Assembly: GCF_020829595.1 (NCBI RefSeq)
Contig: NZ_JAIVFW010000059.1
Location: forward strand, 1-46,143
Length of the DNA: 46,143 bases
Reading direction: 5' to 3'
Origin: Nostoc sp. CHAB 5844
GTDB lineage: Bacteria; Cyanobacteriota; Cyanobacteriia; Cyanobacteriales; Nostocaceae
In this document: piece by piece, positions 33,960-41,835 of the stretch
Layout: every line of letters starts with the position of its first letter
Numbering within the stretch: position 1 is the stretch's first letter
Program-made: the position numbers and the translations under genes
The notes under the pieces: generated by a model
Told to the model about the DNA's origin: nothing
Database searches by the model: none
The model's input: the letters and a program-made list of their open reading frames with translations, nothing else

Positions 33960-35441
33960 GTGAGGTCTACTGTGTCTGAACCTCCTTTATTAGATAAAAT
34001 TATCAAAAATGTGCGGGTTGTTCGTCCTCATGATGATGCTGTCGAACTACTTGATTTAGGCATTAAAGATGGGAAATTTGCGGAAATTGCTCCTAATATT
34101 AGCGCCAACCAAGCCATAGAACTATTTGATGCCAAAAACTTGCTGGGCTTTCCTGGGGTTGTGGATGCTCATATGCACATCGGTATTTATCAACCCCTCG
34201 ACAAAGATGCGGTGACAGAAAGCAAAGCCGCTGCAATGGGGGGAGTAACAACTAGTCTCAATTACATTCGCACAGGACAATATTATCTAAATAAAGGCGG
34301 TTCTTACCGCGATTTTTTTCCAAAAGTATTGGCGTTATCTGCTGGGAATTTTTTTGTCGATTACAGCTATCACATTGCACCTATAGCTAGTCAACATATC
34401 GACGAAATACCTTTTTTGTTTAAAGAACATGGTGTATCTTCATTTAAAATCTTCATGTTTTATGGCGGGTACGGGTTGCATGGTTTATCAGACCAGCAAA
34501 ACCTGTTTTTGATGATAAAAAAAGAGGAACGCTACGATTTTGCCCATTTTGAATTTATTATGCGCGGTATAACTCGCTTGATGGCTGAATATCCAAAAGC
34601 GCGAGATACTATAAGCTTGAGTTTACATTGCGAAGTTGCAGAAATTCTCAACGCCTATACCAAAATAGTCGAAAACGATTCCAGCTTAAATGGTCTGCAC
34701 GCTTACAGTGCAGCGCGTCCGCCTCACTCTGAAGGTTTAGCAATTTGCATTGCTTCTTATTTGGCACATGAAACTAACTGTGCAAATATCAATTTGTTGC
34801 ATTTAAGTTCGCGCAAAGCAATGGAAGCAGCTTTGACGATGCAAACGGCTTTTCCACATATCAATTTTCGCCGAGAAGTGACCGTGGGACATTTACTATT
34901 AGATGTTGATGCTTCTAATGGTACTTGGGCAAAAGTCAATCCCCCTATTCGCCCCCGCACTGATGTGGAATACTTATGGCAAACGGTACTAAATAATCAA
35001 GTAGATTGGATAGTTAGTGACCATGCTTGTTGTGCTGCGGAACAAAAACGCAGTGCGAAAGACCCGAATAATATTTGGTTAGCAAAGTCTGGTTTTGGCG
35101 GTACAGAATATTTACTTTCGGGTGTATTAAGTGAAGGTAGTAAACGAGGGATGTCTTACAACCACATGGCTAAGTTGCTATCTTGGAACCCATCGCGGCG
35201 CTTTGGCTTGTTAGAAAAAGGGGATATTGCTATTGGTTATGATGCTGATTTGGTGTTGGTAGACCCTAATGAAAGCTTTGTGGTACGTGCGGCTGAGTCG
35301 GAGTCACAACAAGGTTACACACCGTTTGAAGGCATGGAATTAACTGGACGGGTGAAGAGTACGTTTTTGCGGGGAAGTTTGATTTATAACAACGGACAAG
35401 TTGTGGGTTCACCGACTGGACGTTATTTAAAAAGATTTTAG
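33960..35441 (+). CDS. Dihydropyrimidinase/dihydroorotase-type cyclic amidohydrolase
   Basis: A 493-residue TIM-barrel hydrolase with the complete binuclear zinc set: DAHMHIG (HxH), the carboxylated Lys in SSFKIFMFYGG, His in LSLHCEVAE, His in LLHLSSRKAM and Asp in VSDHACC. The C-terminal small beta domain is DADLVLVDP with GREATER-like FLRGSLIYNNGQVVG. It should hydrolyse a cyclic amide such as a dihydropyrimidine or hydantoin; the DHACC loop is unlike pyrimidine-pathway PyrC, so it is not housekeeping dihydroorotase. The start is GTG 33960 (a second GTG at 33972 is as good). Upstream is a divergent oxygenase gene. Confidence 0.87.
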   Translation: MRSTVSEPPLLDKIIKNVRVVRPHDDAVELLDLGIKDGKFAEIAPNISANQAIELFDAKNLLGFPGVVDAHMHIGIYQPLDKDAVTESKAAAMGGVTTSLNYIRTGQYYLNKGGSYRDFFPKVLALSAGNFFVDYSYHIAPIASQHIDEIPFLFKEHGVSSFKIFMFYGGYGLHGLSDQQNLFLMIKKEERYDFAHFEFIMRGITRLMAEYPKARDTISLSLHCEVAEILNAYTKIVENDSSLNGLHAYSAARPPHSEGLAICIASYLAHETNCANINLLHLSSRKAMEAALTMQTAFPHINFRREVTVGHLLLDVDASNGTWAKVNPPIRPRTDVEYLWQTVLNNQVDWIVSDHACCAAEQKRSAKDPNNIWLAKSGFGGTEYLLSGVLSEGSKRGMSYNHMAKLLSWNPSRRFGLLEKGDIAIGYDADLVLVDPNESFVVRAAESESQQGYTPFEGMELTGRVKSTFLRGSLIYNNGQVVGSPTGRYLKRF

Positions 35442-35494
35442 AATAATTAACTTGATGGTGCGATCGCACTCAAATAAACGAGTATTTTTTGAAT

Positions 35495-35926
35495 CTAATC
35501 ATTTGCTGGGTAAAGTAAGTGATCGGGATCTAACCAAACGATATAGAAAATCTCATCAATGAAGAAGCCATGAACTCTGCCATGTTCGTTTGATGAGAGA
35601 GAAAACTGATATGGGGTGTCTACTAACTGCTCCTCATTCGGTAATCCAAATCCATTTTCACTTGTGTCTTCCCATTTAATTGGATGGCATCTAAGCGCAC
35701 TACTACGATTCATGAATAATTCTTGAGCAGATAAACCTGAGAGAGCCTTTAAACGGTCAAACAGAGTTAGCCAATATTTAGCTGCTTTTTCATTACAAGA
35801 GAATTTATTGTTACCATCTTGATAGTACTTAAACGAAAAGCTGATGCCTTGTGACTTCAGCTTTGTTGGTTTAATACCAGATGTACTATCCTTGGATACC
35901 TTAGTCTTCTTGATCTTCTTCGGCAC
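35495..35926 (-). CDS. Candidate toxin paired with Panacea antitoxin
   Basis: A 143-residue protein with a lysine-rich N terminus (MPKKIKKTKVSK), then SFSFKYYQDGNNKFSCNEKA, WLTLFDRLKALSGLSAQELF and a C-terminal RVHGFFIDEIFYIVWLDPDH. The IFYIVWLDP-type ending recalls a small nuclease/RelE-sized fold, but I cannot name the family. The start is GTG 35926, so the first 26 bases overlap the 3' end of the Panacea gene, a layout typical of toxin-antitoxin pairs with the antitoxin first. Toxicity is inferred from context only. Confidence 0.6.
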   Translation of the reverse strand: MPKKIKKTKVSKDSTSGIKPTKLKSQGISFSFKYYQDGNNKFSCNEKAAKYWLTLFDRLKALSGLSAQELFMNRSSALRCHPIKWEDTSENGFGLPNEEQLVDTPYQFSLSSNEHGRVHGFFIDEIFYIVWLDPDHLLYPAND

Positions 35927-36359
35927 GCGCTCCGTAATACTCCTTCATCCATTCCTTCTTGATAACTTCGTTAGAAGGTGCATCCGGTGGCAGATACCCT
36001 CTAGCCAAATTCCAAGGATCTTCAACATGAGTCATTTGCTCTAGCTCATAGGCATCACAAGCAAAATATTCTTCGGCTACTTTATCTAGAAACTCAACGA
36101 CATCTCTAGGAAGTTGCGGATCAACGTCTTTGAGAATTGGCTGCCATCCAAAAGTTTTGTAATGCTGGTAAAGATTTGGAATTACTGGCCCATGCACCCA
36201 AGCCTGAAAATCTTCTTCAAAAAGAGGAGTTTCATAAAGTGCCAAGTACCAAGCTTGAGCATAGTAAACTAGCTTTTGAAGCTTCAGATTACTTATAAAG
36301 GAACCAGTCTCATTTGCCAGCCGAATAAAATAATCTGCTATATCAAAGCAGGACAGCAC
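35901..36359 (-). CDS. Panacea-domain (DUF4065/SocA-like) antitoxin
   Basis: FDIADYFIRLANETGSFISN, LKLQKLVYYAQAWYLALYET and the later FQAWVHGPVIPNLYQHYKTF are the signature of the Panacea/DUF4065 domain (GepA, SocA). In PanAT systems it neutralises very diverse toxins directly, and SocA is a proteolytic adaptor. The best start is GTG 36359 (MLSCFDIAD): GAGGTG lies six bases before it; the frame extends to GTG 36368, inside that site. The length from here is 152. It overlaps the candidate toxin by 26 bases. No partner other than the downstream gene is available. Confidence 0.85.
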   Translation of the reverse strand: MLSCFDIADYFIRLANETGSFISNLKLQKLVYYAQAWYLALYETPLFEEDFQAWVHGPVIPNLYQHYKTFGWQPILKDVDPQLPRDVVEFLDKVAEEYFACDAYELEQMTHVEDPWNLARGYLPPDAPSNEVIKKEWMKEYYGARAEEDQED

Positions 36360-36368
36360 TAAAATCAC

Positions 36369-36668
36369 CTCTTGGCTTCCAATGGTTTAGAAATACCTGT
36401 AAATGTACATAGTTTTTGCAACAAACACTACGTAAAATTTCCCCACTTTTAGTCTATTTGTACTATTATAGCTTTTTGCTAAGAATCTTGATTTAAATTT
36501 TATTCCTTATCTACCAGGACTTACGCAAAAATGGACAAAAAGCTTGAATTATCGAACCGCCAAGTCGAGCCAGTGCGTTGGGCGGCTCTGCCGACTTGAA
36601 GCAACTGGCGTGCCAAGAACGCCAAGAAATCGTAGAGTCTGCGTAAGTCCTATCTACATCTCACATTT
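36369..36668. other. Intergenic region containing a MITE
   Basis: About 300 bases between the Panacea gene start and the broken gene. Apart from the 136-bp inverted-repeat element (36516-36651) nothing was identified. Confidence 0.4.
36516..36651. mobile_element. 136-bp MITE with AGGACTTACGCA ends
   Basis: The segment begins AGGACTTACGCA and ends with its exact complement TGCGTAAGTCCT. It carries a short GC-rich interior with no coding frame and is of a size typical for non-autonomous elements. AGGACTTACGCA termini are widespread in Nostoc genomes. A target-site duplication is not obvious. Confidence 0.7.
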
Positions 36669-37010
36669 CTAAATTTTTCTTTGCCAGTCTTTAAGTAACT
36701 CTACATGTGTAGCAAGTATTGAGGCTGGCCAAAGACCGAAGTGACCAGTACCACCAAAGTCTGGTTTGTGTAATGTACCACCTCCAACGACACGTTTACC
36801 ATTTCACCTGCTAAGTACAGGTTCATTGAAGCGAAAAGCACCAATTCCCACATCGAGCCAAATACTTGAGTTCTCACGATGTTCTGCTTTTGGCCAGTGG
36901 CTAACACACATATTTTCAAACTCAAATGTTAGAAGCCCTTCAAGATACAAATATTTAGCGTTGAGAGTATCTAAATAATCAATTGCATTATTGACTGTTA
37001 TGAGTTGCAT
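36669..37010 (-). pseudogene. Small gene interrupted by in-frame TGA
   Basis: From ATG 37008-37010 the frame encodes 68 residues (MQLITVNNAIDYLDTLNAKY, then SIWLDVGIGAFRFNEPVL...). It meets TGA at 36804-36806 and continues in the same frame for 44 more residues (KRVVGGGTLHKPDFGGTGHF then GLWPASILATHV) to TAG at 36669-36671. The post-TGA part has natural coding composition. One base (for example CGA to TGA) explains the break. The ~113-residue family is unknown to me. It lies next to the toxin-antitoxin pair and a MITE. Confidence 0.6.
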
Positions 37011-37088
37011 ACATCAGCAGTCTAATAACCCGATTTGGTACGTAAGTCTTCTAACATATTATTTTACGTAGTCAAGCAAAAGTAAAAA

Positions 37089-37832
37089 ATGACAGACGCG
37101 TTAGGATGGCGAAAAAAATTTGGGGTGCTTGCGCCTAGCACAAATACGATTGTTGAACCCGATTTTCACGTGATGGCTGTACCGGGTGTTACTTCTCATA
37201 TGTCACGGATTCATGTTCGAGATCAGGACTTGAGTAGTGATGAAAAAATGGTACGTCTGTTGGAGGCGATCGCTGAAGAAACTTTCTTTGCAATTGATCG
37301 GGTAATGACGGCTGGTGTGGATTACCTCATCACGGCAATGAGTTCCGAAACTTTTTGGGAAGGGATGGAAGGGAATAGAGCGTTTGTAAAACGGATTGAG
37401 GATTATGCTGGTGTTAGGGTGGCTTCCTGTGCTTCGGCGTGTCAGGCAGCACTTGAAGCGTTTAAAGTCAACAAAATTGCGGTAATCAACCCTTATCAGG
37501 CTATGGCTGACGAGAAAATCCGGCGCTTTTTTAGTGACGTTGGGGTAGAAGTTGTTCGCCTCAAAGGTCTCCGTTGTCCAACTGCAATCTCAAGTGCTGA
37601 GATTTCGGAAGATACTTTACGCCACCATCTTCAAGAAATTGATGGTGATAATATAGATGCGATCGCGCAGATGGGTACTAATTTAAGTATGCTCCGGCTG
37701 GCTGATGAAGCAGAGCGGTGGCTTGGCAAGCCGGTAATTGCAGTCAATGCAGCAACTTGGTGGTATGCTTTACGCCAAAATGACATCTGCGATCGCGTTT
37801 ATGGATGTGGCAGACTTTTAAGAGAATTTTAA
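37089..37832 (+). CDS. Maleate-isomerase/Asp-Glu-racemase family protein lacking both catalytic Cys
   Basis: The 247-residue protein has the two-lobed fold of maleate cis-trans isomerase and arylmalonate decarboxylase: GVLAPSTNTIVEPDF at the N terminus (substrate-binding Asn), DYLITAMSSETFWEG for the first catalytic loop, INPYQAMADEK, and DAIAQMGTNLSML for the second. Where maleate isomerase has Cys76 and Cys194, this protein has Met and Gly. Other cysteines (in ASCASACQ) are not at those sites. It therefore cannot use the thiol chemistry of its relatives. It may bind a dicarboxylate or catalyse a different reaction. ATG start 37089. It is separated from the amidohydrolase by the toxin-antitoxin island. 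Confidence 0.75.
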   Translation: MTDALGWRKKFGVLAPSTNTIVEPDFHVMAVPGVTSHMSRIHVRDQDLSSDEKMVRLLEAIAEETFFAIDRVMTAGVDYLITAMSSETFWEGMEGNRAFVKRIEDYAGVRVASCASACQAALEAFKVNKIAVINPYQAMADEKIRRFFSDVGVEVVRLKGLRCPTAISSAEISEDTLRHHLQEIDGDNIDAIAQMGTNLSMLRLADEAERWLGKPVIAVNAATWWYALRQNDICDRVYGCGRLLREF

Positions 37833-37891
37833 ATGGCAGAATTTATGGATGCGATCGCCTACATTAGGGCGAAGCCCGATCAATTTTGAAT

Positions 37892-39280
37892 TTACATCAG
37901 CCTGCGTTTCACTTCCTTTGCTAAATCTGCTAATGCTACTTCTATTTGTTCGCCTGTTTGCAAATCTTTGAGTGATGATTTTTGGGCGGCGGCTTCGTCA
38001 GCACCGATAATTACACAAAATCTAATTCCTTGTTTATCTGCTGCTTGGAATTGTTTACCTAAAGGGCGTTTTTCAAAGTTGGTAATTACATTAATGCCTG
38101 CTTGACGTAACTGTTGGGATACTTTTAAATAAGTCGGCATTAAATCTTCTTGCATATTTACTACTACTACCTGGGCTGGTGTCGCAGGTAAAGTATTTAA
38201 AATACCTGCTTTGAGTAATCTGCTAATTAAGCGAGTTAAACCAATAGAAATGCCAACCCCAGGCATTTTTTCACCGATAAATATGCCAACTAATTCTTCA
38301 TATCTGCCACCAGAGCAAATACTACCCAAAGCTTCATGGCCGATGAGAGTGGTTTCGTACACTGTGCCTGTATAATAGTTTAGGCCACGGGCGATCGCTA
38401 AATCAATACAAAAACGTTTCTCGGCAACTCCTAAGTTACGCACACCTCCAATTACTGTTTCTAGTTCAGTCACGCCTAAACTAAATTGCTCGGCTTCTGG
38501 TAAGTTTTGTGACAGGTGTTTGAGTTTATCTAATACTTCATTAACACTGCCATCGATTTTGATAAAATCAATAATTTTTTGTGTTTGCTCTAGATTGATA
38601 CCTTCTTTTTCTAATTCTTGCTTTACTTTAGTTTCGCCAATTTTTTCGAGGTTATCAATAATGCTAATACAAGTTTTAATTTGATTTTCGTCAATTCCTA
38701 ATAACTGAAAAAAGCCCGTCAATATTTTGCGGTTATTGATGCGGATTAAAAAGTCGCCGATATTAACTGCCTCAAATATTTCCGTGATAATTGCAGGCAT
38801 TTGAGCATCATATAATAAGCTGAGTTCGCGTCGCCCAACTACATCAATATCACACTGACGAAATTGACGGAAACGCCCATCTTTTGCTCGTTCTCCTCTA
38901 AACACTACATCCATTTGGTAACGCGCAAAAGGAAATGTTAATTCATTCAGGTGACGAGCAATATACGCTGCTAAAGGAACAGTTTGGTCAAATTTCAAAG
39001 CTCGTGCTTCTGAACCAGTTTCGCCTGCTTTATCTCTTTCTGCTTGGCGATTTGGTGGTAAAATTGGGTCGATACCGTAAATAATATTGTCGCCTTGATT
39101 GCCTTTGGCTTGTAATACTTCTAATCTTTCGACTACGGGAGTTTCTATCGGGGTAAACCCATAGCTTTCATAAACTTTACGGATGGTATCTAGTAAATAT
39201 AATTCCAAACGTTTTTCACTAGGTAGAAATTCCGGGAAACCACTAGGAGTTGAGAAGTTAATTTTGTCAGTTTTTGCCAT
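37892..39280 (-). CDS. hisS: Histidyl-tRNA synthetase
   Basis: A class II aminoacyl-tRNA synthetase of 462 residues that charges tRNA-His. Motif 1 region ETPVVERLEVL, motif 2 RFRQFRQCDIDVVGR, the His-specific LDLA-type IDLAIARGLNYYTGTVYE, GSICSGGRYEELVG and motif 3 GVGISIGLTRL are all visible. The C-terminal anticodon-binding domain begins near PAQVVVVNMQED. Length and order of motifs are standard. ATG start 39280, monocistronic. Confidence 0.95.
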   Translation of the reverse strand: MAKTDKINFSTPSGFPEFLPSEKRLELYLLDTIRKVYESYGFTPIETPVVERLEVLQAKGNQGDNIIYGIDPILPPNRQAERDKAGETGSEARALKFDQTVPLAAYIARHLNELTFPFARYQMDVVFRGERAKDGRFRQFRQCDIDVVGRRELSLLYDAQMPAIITEIFEAVNIGDFLIRINNRKILTGFFQLLGIDENQIKTCISIIDNLEKIGETKVKQELEKEGINLEQTQKIIDFIKIDGSVNEVLDKLKHLSQNLPEAEQFSLGVTELETVIGGVRNLGVAEKRFCIDLAIARGLNYYTGTVYETTLIGHEALGSICSGGRYEELVGIFIGEKMPGVGISIGLTRLISRLLKAGILNTLPATPAQVVVVNMQEDLMPTYLKVSQQLRQAGINVITNFEKRPLGKQFQAADKQGIRFCVIIGADEAAAQKSSLKDLQTGEQIEVALADLAKEVKRRLM

Positions 39281-39396
39281 GTAAGTAACTTAACTATACT
39301 AATTTATATATAATGAACTATCTATTATGCCATAAAATAGTACGTTAACGTAGTGTAACGCACTCAATTTAAATCTAGTTTTGACTTTTTAAATTA

Positions 39397-39843
39397 CTAT
39401 CTTATCCTTTGTTCTTGAATGAAAGTACGTTGGTAAATTTGATGATTTTTAAACCAATGCCATGTGCGAGCGCGATGGTTATTATCTGGACTAATTTGAA
39501 TCATTTCATATAAGTATGCTGCTGGGACTGTCTTATAAGAAAACCACAAAATCACAGTAGAATCATCTATTTCCCAAGCTTTTCCTTCAATGCGTTCCGT
39601 ATCAAACCAAAGGATTTTATCACGATAAGTTGCCGGAAATTTATGTTCTTCTTGTTTACCATCGGCCCATTTGTAGCGATTGATTTGATAGTAAGAATAA
39701 GGACTGTTATCGGGAAACTGACAGCTTAAATGAGATTCATGCTTATCTAAAATTTTGCCTTCTGTATCTACAAGTGTATAAGTTCCTACCCAATCGCCTT
39801 CATGACGTGCAAGTACTGGCATTTCTTCTCTAATATTAGACAT
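39397..39843 (-). CDS. DUF3598-like lipocalin-fold protein
   Basis: The 148-residue protein starts MSNIREEMPVLARHEGDWVG and runs through beta strands YTLVDTEGKILDKHESHLSC, INRYKWADGKQEEHKFPAT, RIEGKAWEIDDSTVILWFSY and ends RTWHWFKNHQIYQRTF. The W-x-G start and the antiparallel strands fit the DUF3598 / CpcS-like lipocalin group of cyanobacteria, which in some members binds a bilin or another hydrophobic ligand. The ligand and the role here are unknown. Single gene, ATG start 39843, 67 bp from the aroA stop region. Confidence 0.6.
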   Translation of the reverse strand: MSNIREEMPVLARHEGDWVGTYTLVDTEGKILDKHESHLSCQFPDNSPYSYYQINRYKWADGKQEEHKFPATYRDKILWFDTERIEGKAWEIDDSTVILWFSYKTVPAAYLYEMIQISPDNNHRARTWHWFKNHQIYQRTFIQEQRIR

Positions 39844-39910
39844 GATGAAACTCCTATAAGTGGTCTGATATTGATTGTGAGGATTAGGTAGGAACGGAGT
39901 ATTATCCAGC

Positions 39911-41191
39911 TTATTCTTCTAACATTTTAAAGAATCGGGTAAAGTAATCTGGAAAGGTTTTAGCTGTACAACCTGGGTCTTTAATTACAATTCCTGGAGT
40001 CTTCAAGCCAGTAACAGCAAATGCCATTGCCATACGATGATCGTGATAAGTTTCAATTGCGGCTGGTGTAATGGGGCTAGGTTCAACCTTTAGCCCATCT
40101 GCAAATTCTTCAACCTTGACTCCTAAGCGACGCAATTCAGTTACAACAGCGCGAATACGTTCAGTTTCTTTATAGCGGATATGTTCGACATTGCGGATGA
40201 TAACAGGTGAACTGGCAAAAGGCGCGATCGCTCCTAATGTTTGTACCAAATCCGACATATCATTCATATCAATGTCGATACCTTGTAATTGTTCAGGCCC
40301 CCTCACCTCGGTGTAATTATCACCCTCATAAATCTGGCAACCCATCTGTTCTAAAACATTCAGCCACAAAATATCACCTTGGCAGGATTGTTTGGTTAAA
40401 TGGTTAACCCGCACTCGTCCACCAGTGACAGCGGCGGCGGCAAAAAAGTAAGACGCATTGGAAGCATCCGGTTCTATTGTGTAATGTCTGGCTTGATAAC
40501 GCTGTCCTGCTTTGATCTGAAATTGATTTTCGCCAATTTGATTCACCTCTACGCCAAAATCTGCCATGAGGCGACAAGTCATTTTTATGTAAGATTGGGA
40601 AACTAGTGTGCCTTCAACCTCAATAATTGTGTCTTGTTGAGCATAAGGCGCAATCATCAACAATGCTGAGAGTTGCTGACTTGTTTGATTGGCTTTGATG
40701 CGAAAATGTCCACCGGAGAACTGCTGACTGTAGATAGTATAGGGCATATAACCAGCGTTACCCTCAAAGTTAACAGTGGCTCCGCCTGTTTGCAACACTG
40801 TCAACATATCACCCATTGGTCTTTCTCGCATTCTGGGTACGCCATCTAAGCGATATTCACCATTACCCAGTACCACCAACGCTGAGATAAACCTTGCGGC
40901 TGTACCTGCTAAACCCACAAATAAATCCGCCTGGGTTGCTGGAATTTCACCCCCCTTTCCTAATACTTGCATCTGGGCTAAATCAGGATTTAGGATGATA
41001 GGAATGCCTAAATTTTCTACACATTTGGCAAAATACTCACTGTCTTCACTAAATAAGGCGTTTTCTAAAATTGAGTCGCCTTGCGCCAAAGCTGCAACGA
41101 GTAATGCCCGATTGGTAATACTTTTAGAACCAGGAATCTCTACCGTGGCATCCACTGGGCGATTTAGAGCAGGAATAGCAATGGTATCCAC
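39911..41191 (-). CDS. aroA: EPSP synthase (AroA) with altered active-site loop
   Basis: AroA joins shikimate-3-phosphate and PEP in aromatic amino-acid synthesis. Catalytic residues are all there: K, S and R in GSKSITNRAL, RMRERPMGDML, DMSDLVQTLGA, RYKETERIRAV, YHDHRMAMAF and DPGCTAKTFPDYF. The loop that binds PEP and glyphosate, GNAGTAMRP in E. coli, reads GLAGTAARF, so N94, M99 and P101 become Leu, Ala and Phe. Changes at P101 reduce glyphosate binding in other EPSP synthases, and cyanobacteria have been reported to tolerate glyphosate. Length 426 and ATG start 41191 are normal. It may be a paralog of a conventional AroA. Confidence 0.93.
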   Translation of the reverse strand: MDTIAIPALNRPVDATVEIPGSKSITNRALLVAALAQGDSILENALFSEDSEYFAKCVENLGIPIILNPDLAQMQVLGKGGEIPATQADLFVGLAGTAARFISALVVLGNGEYRLDGVPRMRERPMGDMLTVLQTGGATVNFEGNAGYMPYTIYSQQFSGGHFRIKANQTSQQLSALLMIAPYAQQDTIIEVEGTLVSQSYIKMTCRLMADFGVEVNQIGENQFQIKAGQRYQARHYTIEPDASNASYFFAAAAVTGGRVRVNHLTKQSCQGDILWLNVLEQMGCQIYEGDNYTEVRGPEQLQGIDIDMNDMSDLVQTLGAIAPFASSPVIIRNVEHIRYKETERIRAVVTELRRLGVKVEEFADGLKVEPSPITPAAIETYHDHRMAMAFAVTGLKTPGIVIKDPGCTAKTFPDYFTRFFKMLEE

Positions 41192-41835
41192 GTTAAACCT
41201 CTATGTAGATGGTCAGCTACAACTTAAATATACGTGAGTTCGCGGGATTAAGAAATATGCGGAGTAGGGAGTGGGTATACGAACCGCCCTTCGGGTAACG
41301 CTCCTTGTCCCAAAGGGAGACGCTACGCGAACGTCGCTAACGCCACTTTGCCACCCTTCGCACGCGCCAAGACGGCAAGTGGACTCACAAAGTACGCCAA
41401 GAATGGAAAGCTACCCATTTAGTGCAGCTTCACATTAAATTGGTATAACTTATGTAAATTATTGGGGGTATTGGGGGTTGCCCGAATTCAATAGACTTGT
41501 CCGAAAATTTGTAAACCTCTCCAGGTCTGGCTTTGCATAGCGTTAACATCAAGCCAGAATTAACAATATCATCAGGGTTTGAGATAGTTACTGATAGCAA
41601 CTATCTGTAAAAATGTTGATAGCTAGTTCATAACTTTCTCCGAATTTACAACTTTTATGAAAATGGCAAAACTAATGCACCAATTCTTAACCTTACCAAT
41701 CCACAAATGGTAAGAATTACCTGTTCATAAGTTCGAGAATGAAGTGGAAACCTTGTCCTTAGAAATAAGGGTTTTTGGTTTTTTTCTGCTGAAAGTGACA
41801 AAAGCGGGATAAGATAGCTATTTTCAGCATTTGAC
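41192..41835. repeat. Intergenic region with dispersed GC-rich repeats
   Basis: Within this 640-bp spacer, 41270-41405 is a GC-rich mosaic (CCCTTCGGG, GGGAGACGCTACGCGAACG, GTCTTGGCG-type pieces in tandem order) found in similar form near 5040, 7510 and 43100. The rest is AT-rich with nothing recognised; the minus-strand frame 41655-41867 is not gene-like. Confidence 0.5.

Noticed and set aside
36766-36978. Plus-strand frame across the interrupted gene
   Set aside because: It is antisense to the broken gene and shows no motif.
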